Source: Alphaproteobacteria bacterium | GTDB lineage: Bacteria; Pseudomonadota; Alphaproteobacteria; Sphingomonadales; Sphingomonadaceae | Length of the DNA stretch: 10,126 bases | NCBI GenBank assembly: GCA_005882415.1 | Contig: VBAE01000244.1 | Location: 1-10,126, forward strand | Direction: 5' to 3' | Shown here: piece after piece, positions 5,515-10,126 of the stretch | Numbering within the stretch: the first letter of the stretch is position 1 | How the letters are laid out: every line of letters starts with the position of its first letter | Translations under genes and position numbers: made by a program | Notes under the pieces: generated by a model | The model's database searches: none | What the model saw: the letters and a program-made list of their open reading frames with translations, nothing else | Told to the model about the DNA's origin: nothing

Positions 5515-6723
5515 ATGACGCCCAAGGACTCGCTCTCCCTCGCCGCCGCCCGCCGCATCGCTTTGGCCGCGCAGGGTCTTGCCCGGCCGCGGCGGGAGGG
5601 GCCGGTATCAAGGCGCCGCCTGCTCGCGGAGGTGGAGCGGCTCGGCCTGCTCCAGATCGACAGCGTCAACGTGCTCGCCCGCGCCCATTATCTGCCGCTT
5701 TTCTCGCGGCTCGGGCCCTACGACACCGGCCTGCTCGACGCCGCCGCCTGGGGCAAGCCGCGCCGCCTGTTCGAATATTGGGCGCACGAGGCCTCTTTGC
5801 TCCCCTTCGATCTCCACCCCTTGCTGCGCTGGCGGATGGCGCAGGCGGAGCGGGGCGACAGCGGCTGGACCTCGCTCCGGGCCTTCTCGGGCGAGCGGCG
5901 GCAGGAGGCGGAGGCGGTGCTCGCCCGCATCACCGCGGAAGGGCCACTGGCGGCTTCGGATTTCGAAGGCGCTCGGCGGAGCGGCTGGTGGGAGTGGAGC
6001 CACGCCAAGCAGGCGCTGGAATGGCTGTTCTGGAGCGGCAAGGTCACCACCTTTACCCGCCGCGCCTCGTTCGAGCGGGTCTACGATCTGCCCGAACGCG
6101 TACTTCCGCGCGAAATCCTCGCTTTGCCGACACCCTCCCGCGAGGATGCCCAGCGGAGCCTCCTCCTCCACTCCGCCCGAGCCCTCGGAATCGCCACCGC
6201 CCGGGACCTGCGCGACTATTTCCGCCTCTCCCCCGCCGACGCCGCCCCGCGCATCGTGGAGCTTGCCGAGGAGGGGGCGCTGATCCCGGTCCGCGTCCGA
6301 GGCTGGCGCGACCTCGCTTACCTCCATCCGGAAGCCCCGCGCCCCCGCCGCGCCGAGGGCCAGGCGCTGCTCGCCCCCTTCGATCCCCTGATCTGGGAGC
6401 GCTCCCGCACCGAGCGCCTGTTCGGAATGCGCTACCGGATCGAAATCTACACGCCCGCCGAAAAGCGCGTTCACGGCTATTACGTCTACCCCTTCCTCCT
6501 CCGCGACAGTCTCGCCGCCCGGGTAGACCTCAAGGCCGACCGCAAGACACGGACCCTCCTCGTCCAGTCGTCCCACCAGGAACCCGGCGCCCCGCCCGAC
6601 ACAACCGAACGCCTCGCCGCCGAGCTGCGCCTGATGGCGGACTGGCTGGGTCTGGAGAGCGTGCACGTCGCCCCGCGCGGCGATTTGGCCTTTGCCCTAG
6701 GTGACGCCGTCCGTCTCTGCTAA
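5515..6723 (+). CDS. ycaQ: YcaQ/AlkX-type winged-helix DNA glycosylase
   Basis: A 402-residue protein of the winged-helix DNA glycosylase family (HTH_42; AlkZ/AlkX). The hallmark stretch LLQIDSVNVLARAHYLPLFS begins at residue 45; Q47-I-D49 is the Q-phi-D catalytic motif found in E. coli YcaQ, as opposed to Q-phi-Q in AlkZ. YcaQ unhooks interstrand crosslinks and removes bulky N7-alkyl adducts from DNA. Other family features are EYWAHEASLLP (87-97), the second winged-helix region around 150-190, LLAPFDPLIWER (about 285-296) and the C-terminal RYRIEIYTPAEKR-GYYVYPFL segment. Length is typical (about 400). A GTG nine bases earlier (5506) is an alternative start adding three residues; I prefer the ATG, although neither has a well-spaced Shine-Dalgarno (GGAGGGGAGG lies 26 nt upstream). 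Likely co-transcribed with its neighbours. Confidence 0.93.
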   Translation: MTPKDSLSLAAARRIALAAQGLARPRREGPVSRRRLLAEVERLGLLQIDSVNVLARAHYLPLFSRLGPYDTGLLDAAAWGKPRRLFEYWAHEASLLPFDLHPLLRWRMAQAERGDSGWTSLRAFSGERRQEAEAVLARITAEGPLAASDFEGARRSGWWEWSHAKQALEWLFWSGKVTTFTRRASFERVYDLPERVLPREILALPTPSREDAQRSLLLHSARALGIATARDLRDYFRLSPADAAPRIVELAEEGALIPVRVRGWRDLAYLHPEAPRPRRAEGQALLAPFDPLIWERSRTERLFGMRYRIEIYTPAEKRVHGYYVYPFLLRDSLAARVDLKADRKTRTLLVQSSHQEPGAPPDTTERLAAELRLMADWLGLESVHVAPRGDLAFALGDAVRLC

Positions 6724-6759
6724 GGGTCGGAGCCATCGCAGCCGGAAGGGCGACTCGGC

Positions 6760-7500
6760 ATGTCGAAGGCAGCATCGCTCCTGTTCGCATTGATCGCTTA
6801 TGCGGTCTTCTTCGCGACCTTTCTCTATCTCATCGCATTCGTCGGCAACCTGCCGTGGGTGCCGCTGACCGTCGACCGCGGGCCCTCGGCGGCGATGGGG
6901 CTCGCGCTCCTGGTCGATGCGGCTCTGATCGCGCTGTTCGGCGTGCAGCACAGCGTGATGGCGCGCCAGGGGTTCAAGCGGGCGTGGAAGCGGGTCGTTC
7001 CGGACGCCGCCGAGCGCAGCTTCTATGTGCTCGCCGCGAGCGCTGCCTTGATCCTTCTCTTCCTCTTCTGGCGGCCGATCGAGGGGACTCTCTGGACGGT
7101 GGGCGGCGCGGCGGCCTGGGTCCTCTGGGGGCTGTTCGCGCTCGGCTGGGGGATCGTGCTCTTGAGCACCTTCCTGATCAACCATTTCGAATTGTTCGGG
7201 CTTCAGCAGGCCTGGTTCCACGCGCGGGGCCGCGAGGCCGCTCCGCCGGTATTCCGCCAGCCTTTCCTCTATAAGCAGGTCCGCCATCCGCTCTACGCGG
7301 GCTTCTTCCTCGCCTTCTGGGCCACTCCGCAGATGAGCTACGGCCACCTGTTCCTGGCGCTCGGCATGTCGGCCTATATGCTGATCGCGATCGTCCATGA
7401 GGAGCGCGACCTCGTCGGCCTGTTCGGCAAGGATTACGAAGATTATCGAGAGCGCGTCGGCATGCTGATGCCCAGGTTCCGCGGCAGGACTCCGTCCTAG
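6760..7500 (+). CDS. mddA: MddA-like methanethiol S-methyltransferase (membrane)
   Basis: A 246-residue membrane methyltransferase with about five to six hydrophobic segments (6-28, 44-62, 88-104, 116-139, 179-212). It belongs to the isoprenylcysteine methyltransferase/NnrU-like superfamily: VRHPLY (174-179) and EERDL (214-218) form the SAM-binding RHP...EE signature, and KDYEDYRERVG (224-234) is the usual cytosolic tail. The FGVQHSVMAR segment (60-69) and P-x3-ERS-x-YVL (81-91) match my recollection of MddA proteins, which methylate methanethiol to dimethylsulfide with S-adenosylmethionine; the exact substrate is an inference from that resemblance. GGAAGGG at 6744-6750 is a well-placed ribosome-binding site for this ATG. 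It lies 36 nt after ycaQ and 9 nt before cobB. It could instead be a general thiol methyltransferase. Confidence 0.8.
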   Translation: MSKAASLLFALIAYAVFFATFLYLIAFVGNLPWVPLTVDRGPSAAMGLALLVDAALIALFGVQHSVMARQGFKRAWKRVVPDAAERSFYVLAASAALILLFLFWRPIEGTLWTVGGAAAWVLWGLFALGWGIVLLSTFLINHFELFGLQQAWFHARGREAAPPVFRQPFLYKQVRHPLYAGFFLAFWATPQMSYGHLFLALGMSAYMLIAIVHEERDLVGLFGKDYEDYRERVGMLMPRFRGRTPS

Positions 7501-7509
7501 CCGGGGTGC

Positions 7510-8160
7510 ATGCGCGAGCTTTCTAACATCGTCATCCTCACCGGCGCCGGCATCTCGGCGGAGAGCGGCCTCGCCACCTTCCGCGGCTCCGACGGGCTGT
7601 GGGAGGGGCATAGGGTAGAGGATGTCGCCACGCCCGAAGCCTTCCGCCGCGATCCGGCGCTGGTCCAGGCGTTTTACGATGCGAGGCGGGCGCGGCTGGC
7701 GGGGGTTGAGCCCAACGCGGCGCACATAGCGCTTGCCCGGCTCGATGCGGAGTGGCCGGGCGAATTGCTCATCGTCACCCAGAATGTCGACGACCTCCAC
7801 GAGCGCGCGGGCGCGCGGCGGCTGATCCACATGCACGGCGAGCTCAAATCCGCCTGGTGCCTCGCCTGCGACGCCCGGACGGCATGGGAGTTGGAACTCT
7901 CCACCGGCCCGGCCTGCCCCTCCTGCGGCGAGCGCGGGAGCCTTCGTCCCGACATAGTCTGGTTCGGCGAGATGCCCTACGCGATGGACCTCATCGACGA
8001 GGCCTTGCGAAAAGCCCAGACCGCCCGCTACACCGGCGCCCATGAGCTGGAGATCAACCTCGAACCCAGCCTCGGCAGCATCTGGTTCGACGAAACGCGT
8101 ACGGGTCCGGCGACGGAGCTGGTCCCGGAGTGGGTGGAGGAGGTGCTGGGCGGGAGCTGA
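7510..8160 (+). CDS. cobB: CobB-type sirtuin deacylase with internal deletion of the GTS segment
   Basis: A 216-residue Sir2-family protein; intact members remove acyl groups from lysine using NAD+. Present: GAGISAESGLATFRG (12-26), Y56-x2-R59 (the class III Tyr/Arg pair that recognises succinyl/malonyl-lysine), TQNVDDLHERAG (90-101), catalytic H109 in HMHGEL, zinc cysteines C117, C120, C136 and C139, WFGEMP (151-156) and NLEPS (183-187). Missing: between ALRKA (165-169) and GAHELEINLEPS only six residues (QTARYT) remain, where E. coli CobB has about 25, including IGTSG-x-V-YPAAGF. That segment is a Rossmann strand and loop that contacts NAD. The frame is kept and the C-terminus is normal. 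Either a natural in-frame loss of about 57 bp with probable loss of activity, or an assembly error. It starts 9 nt after mddA and converges on era with 3 bp between stops. Confidence 0.88.
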   Translation: MRELSNIVILTGAGISAESGLATFRGSDGLWEGHRVEDVATPEAFRRDPALVQAFYDARRARLAGVEPNAAHIALARLDAEWPGELLIVTQNVDDLHERAGARRLIHMHGELKSAWCLACDARTAWELELSTGPACPSCGERGSLRPDIVWFGEMPYAMDLIDEALRKAQTARYTGAHELEINLEPSLGSIWFDETRTGPATELVPEWVEEVLGGS

Positions 8161-8163
8161 AGA

Positions 8164-9057
8164 TCACTCCACCCAGTCGAGCCCGATCTCGCGGTAAAGC
8201 CCGCGGTCCTCTTCCCATTTCGGGTTGACCTTGACGTGGAGGAAGAGGTGGACCTTTCGCCCCAGCAGGCTCGCCAGCTCCGTCCGGGCGGCCTCGCCGA
8301 TGGCGCGGATTCGGGTGCCGCCTTTGCCGAGCACGATCGCCTTCTGGCTGTCGCGGCCGACCAGGATCTGCTGGTGGATGGCGACCGAGCCGTCCTTGCG
8401 CTCCTCATATTTCTCGGTCTCGATCGCGCTGTCATAGGGGAGCTCGCGATAGAGCTGGAGGTAGAGCTGCTCGCGGGTCACCTCGGCGGCGAGCATCCGG
8501 TCGGTGGCGTCGGAAACCTGGTCCTCGGGGAAGTGCCACGGCCCTTCCGGCACCCGCGCCGCCAGCGCGCGCTTCAAATCCGGCACGCCGTCGCCGGTGG
8601 AGGCGGAGACCATGTACGTCTCCTCGAATTGGATCCGCTCGTTGAGCTGGGTGGCGAGGAGAAGGAGGGCGTCCTTCTGGATGAGGTCGACCTTGTTCAG
8701 GACCAGGATCTTGGGCTCGCGGCGCTCCTTCAGCCTGTCGAGCATGTCGCCCAGCCGCTCGGAAAAGCCGCGCTCGGAGTCGATCACGAGGGCGATCAGG
8801 TCCGCGTCGGCGGCGCCGCCCCATGCTGCCGCGACCATCGCCCGGTCGAGCCTTCGCCGCGGCTCGAAAATGCCCGGCGTGTCGAGCAGGAGCACCTGCG
8901 CCTCGCCTTCGATGGCGACGCCCAGGATCCGGGTGCGGGTGGTCTGCGCCTTGGGGCTGACGATCGCCACCTTCTGGCCGACGATGGCGTTGACGAGGGT
9001 CGACTTGCCCGCATTGGGCGCACCGACGATCGCGACGAAACCGCAGCGCTGGCTCAT
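8164..9057 (-). CDS. era: GTPase Era, 16S rRNA maturation factor
   Basis: A 297-residue essential GTPase that binds the 3' end of 16S rRNA and assists 30S subunit assembly. The G domain shows G1 GAPNAGKS (12-19), the switch-I Thr region AQTTRTR (37-43), G3 DTPG (59-62), G4 NKVD (121-124) and G5 SAS (151-153). The C-terminal KH domain has GKGGTRIRAIGEAAR (244-258) and ends KVNPKWEEDRGLYREIGLDW. Length fits the family (about 300). The ATG at 9057 overlaps the rnc stop as ATGA, so the two are translationally coupled, as expected for a pair acting on rRNA. The common downstream neighbour recO is absent: era ends 3 bp from the convergent cobB stop, leaving no room for a dedicated terminator. Confidence 0.98.
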   Translation of the reverse strand: MSQRCGFVAIVGAPNAGKSTLVNAIVGQKVAIVSPKAQTTRTRILGVAIEGEAQVLLLDTPGIFEPRRRLDRAMVAAAWGGAADADLIALVIDSERGFSERLGDMLDRLKERREPKILVLNKVDLIQKDALLLLATQLNERIQFEETYMVSASTGDGVPDLKRALAARVPEGPWHFPEDQVSDATDRMLAAEVTREQLYLQLYRELPYDSAIETEKYEERKDGSVAIHQQILVGRDSQKAIVLGKGGTRIRAIGEAARTELASLLGRKVHLFLHVKVNPKWEEDRGLYREIGLDWVE

Positions 9058-9719
9058 CTCAGCCTCTCCAACAATGTCGCCGCGGCGGCGGTCTCGGCTT
9101 CCTGCTTGCTGCTCCCCTCGGCCGTCGCCTCGCCCTTGCCCTTGATCGACACCTCGACGGTGAAGCGCGGCGCATGATCGGGGCCGCTGGTCGCGACGAC
9201 GGTGTAGACGGGCGGGCGCCTATTCTGGGCCGCGGTCCATTCCTGGAGCTCGGCCTTGGGATGCTTGGGCGGCGCCGACAGCCGGTCGACCCGCTCGCCC
9301 CAGGCGCTTCGGATGAAGCGCGCCGCCGCGTCCAGCCCAGCCTCGAGATAGAGGGCCCCGAGCAGAGCCTCGACCACGTCGCCGAGCACATTGTCGCTCT
9401 GGAAAACGCCGTCGTCCTGCGCCTGCTTGCCGAGGCGGAGGTGGGACGGAAGCCCGATCTCCCGCGCGATCTCGGCGCAGACGTCCCCCGTCACCAGCGA
9501 GTTCAAGCGCTGGGAGAGCTTGCCCTCGGCCTCGTCCGGATAGGTCTCTATCAGCCAATGGGCGGTGACCAGGCCGAGCACCCGGTCGCCGAGGAACTCC
9601 AGTCGCTCATAATGCTCGCTTCCGAAGCTCGAATGGGTCAGCGCCCGCTCGAACAGAGCGGGGTCGCGCGGGCGATGGCCGAACACCCGCTCCACCCAGT
9701 CCAGCGACTTGCCGTCCAT
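9054..9719 (-). CDS. rnc: Ribonuclease III
   Basis: A 221-residue double-stranded-RNA endonuclease that processes rRNA precursors and structured mRNAs. The signature ERLEFLGDRVL begins at E38; E38, E41, D45, D114 and E117 fall at the same numbers as the catalytic residues of E. coli RNase III. The double-stranded-RNA-binding domain covers about 153-221 (HPKAELQEW..., then GEATAEGSSKQEAETAAA). The ATG at 9719 shares one base with the lepB stop (TGATG), supporting this start; reading further upstream only enters the lepB gene in another frame. Middle gene of the lepB-rnc-era operon. In many bacteria RNase III cleaves its own leader; the leader lies outside this window. Confidence 0.98.
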   Translation of the reverse strand: MDGKSLDWVERVFGHRPRDPALFERALTHSSFGSEHYERLEFLGDRVLGLVTAHWLIETYPDEAEGKLSQRLNSLVTGDVCAEIAREIGLPSHLRLGKQAQDDGVFQSDNVLGDVVEALLGALYLEAGLDAAARFIRSAWGERVDRLSAPPKHPKAELQEWTAAQNRRPPVYTVVATSGPDHAPRFTVEVSIKGKGEATAEGSSKQEAETAAAATLLERLR

Positions 9720-10126
9720 CAGAAGGTGCCGCCCGTCCGGTCCCACCGCGCCGCGCTGAACCAGGTCCAGGGCTTGACCCAGCTCGCCGAGCCGTCGGTC
9801 GAGAAGAAGACGACGAAGGCGCGCCCGATGACGTTTTCCGCAGGCAGCAGCCCGACGCCCTTGCTGACGCTGTCCGGCGGGAAGCGGCTGTCGGCGCTGT
9901 CGTCGCGATTGTCCCCCATCATGAAATAATGGCCCTCCGGCACCACCACCGGAGCGGTATTGTCGGCGGGGGCATCGAGCTGGTCGAGCACGTCGTAGCT
10001 CTTTCCGCCGGGCAGCGTCTCGCGATAGCGCGGGTAGCGGCAATAAGCCTGGCCGTTCACCATCGCCGGCGGCAGGACCGCGTCGGGGCCGACATAGCGG
10101 CACGGGCTGTTGGGCGAACGCTCCAT
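9719..10126 (-). CDS. lepB: Signal peptidase I, C-terminal part (5' end outside window)
   Basis: The last 135 codons of leader peptidase, which cuts signal peptides from exported proteins at the periplasmic face of the inner membrane. EGHYFMMGDNRDDSADSRF (64-82 of the visible part) is conserved box E, with Asp replacing the usual Asn in RDNS-x-DSR. It is followed by ENVIGRAFVVFFSTDGSA and the W-rich C-terminus common in alphaproteobacteria. The transmembrane anchor and the catalytic Ser and Lys are not in view. The ATG at the very edge (10126) is therefore an internal Met, not the start; the gene continues beyond the window. Cys9 and Cys29 of the visible part lie in the insertion typical of the periplasmic domain. 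First visible gene of the lepB-rnc-era operon, its stop overlapping the rnc ATG by one base. Confidence 0.96.
   Translation of the reverse strand: MERSPNSPCRYVGPDAVLPPAMVNGQAYCRYPRYRETLPGGKSYDVLDQLDAPADNTAPVVVPEGHYFMMGDNRDDSADSRFPPDSVSKGVGLLPAENVIGRAFVVFFSTDGSASWVKPWTWFSAARWDRTGGTF

Noticed and set aside
5608..6666. A 352-codon minus-strand open frame opposite ycaQ
   Set aside because: The sense strand encodes a full YcaQ-type protein with the QID motif; the antisense product shows only compositional bias.
6697..8043. A 448-codon open frame on the minus strand opposite mddA and cobB
   Set aside because: It is antisense to two genes with clear family motifs; its translation is rich in Arg, Gly, Pro and Glu with no recognisable domain, as expected for a GC-rich shadow frame.
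7990..8060. A frameshift as the cause of the missing sirtuin segment
   Set aside because: The frame is unchanged on both sides and the missing GTS/YPAAG residues do not appear in the other two forward frames, so it is a deletion rather than a shift.
8236..9177. A 313-codon plus-strand open frame opposite era
   Set aside because: It is the shadow of era, with all five G motifs on the minus strand; no plausible product of its own.
10124..10126. The ATG at the window edge as the lepB start
   Set aside because: The visible part begins well after the membrane anchor and the catalytic Ser and Lys expected of signal peptidase I, so this Met is internal.

Overview
The window looks like a chromosomal segment from a GC-rich alphaproteobacterium, most likely a member of the Sphingomonadales. 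This rests on the lepB-rnc-era order, the codon use, the style of the LepB and CobB proteins, and a GGACTTGATCC-type intergenic palindrome at the left edge. There is no sign of phage, transposon, CRISPR, tRNA or rRNA. Gene density is very high, and the only intergenic stretches above 50 bp are the left-edge repeat and a divergent region at 4415-4547.

Left block, minus strand (116-4414): a tightly packed run read right to left. It holds dapB (lysine/diaminopimelate synthesis), an APC-family amino acid permease, a fold-type I PLP aminotransferase, nth (endonuclease III), a small lipoprotein resembling DUF6491, and a 49-codon gene shorter than most gene callers' usual cut-offs. Successive genes overlap by 4 nt (ATGA or GTGA) or are separated by 2-13 nt, so this is very probably one translationally coupled operon. 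It ends just before a 95-bp inverted repeat made of two smaller palindromes.

Middle block, plus strand (4548-8160): starts from the divergent region and holds a haem-oxygenase-like diiron (iron-containing redox) enzyme, a YcaQ/AlkX-type DNA glycosylase, an MddA-like methanethiol S-methyltransferase and a CobB-type sirtuin. Spacings are 9-46 nt, so co-transcription is plausible, though the functions do not form one obvious pathway. The sirtuin lacks about 19 residues covering the conserved GTS/NAD-binding segment, with the frame intact.

Right block, minus strand (8164-10126): lepB (3' part only), rnc and era, the classical signal peptidase - RNase III - Era operon, again with overlapping stop/start codons. 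era converges on cobB with only 3 bp between stop codons.

Most of the window is ordinary core metabolism, repair and RNA maturation. The points worth a second look are the deleted sirtuin, the diiron enzyme of unknown substrate, the 49-residue protein, the compound palindrome, the 12-bp perfect hairpin upstream of dapB, and the permease/aminotransferase pair inside a dapB-nth operon. I saw nothing that I can honestly call a new multi-gene system.
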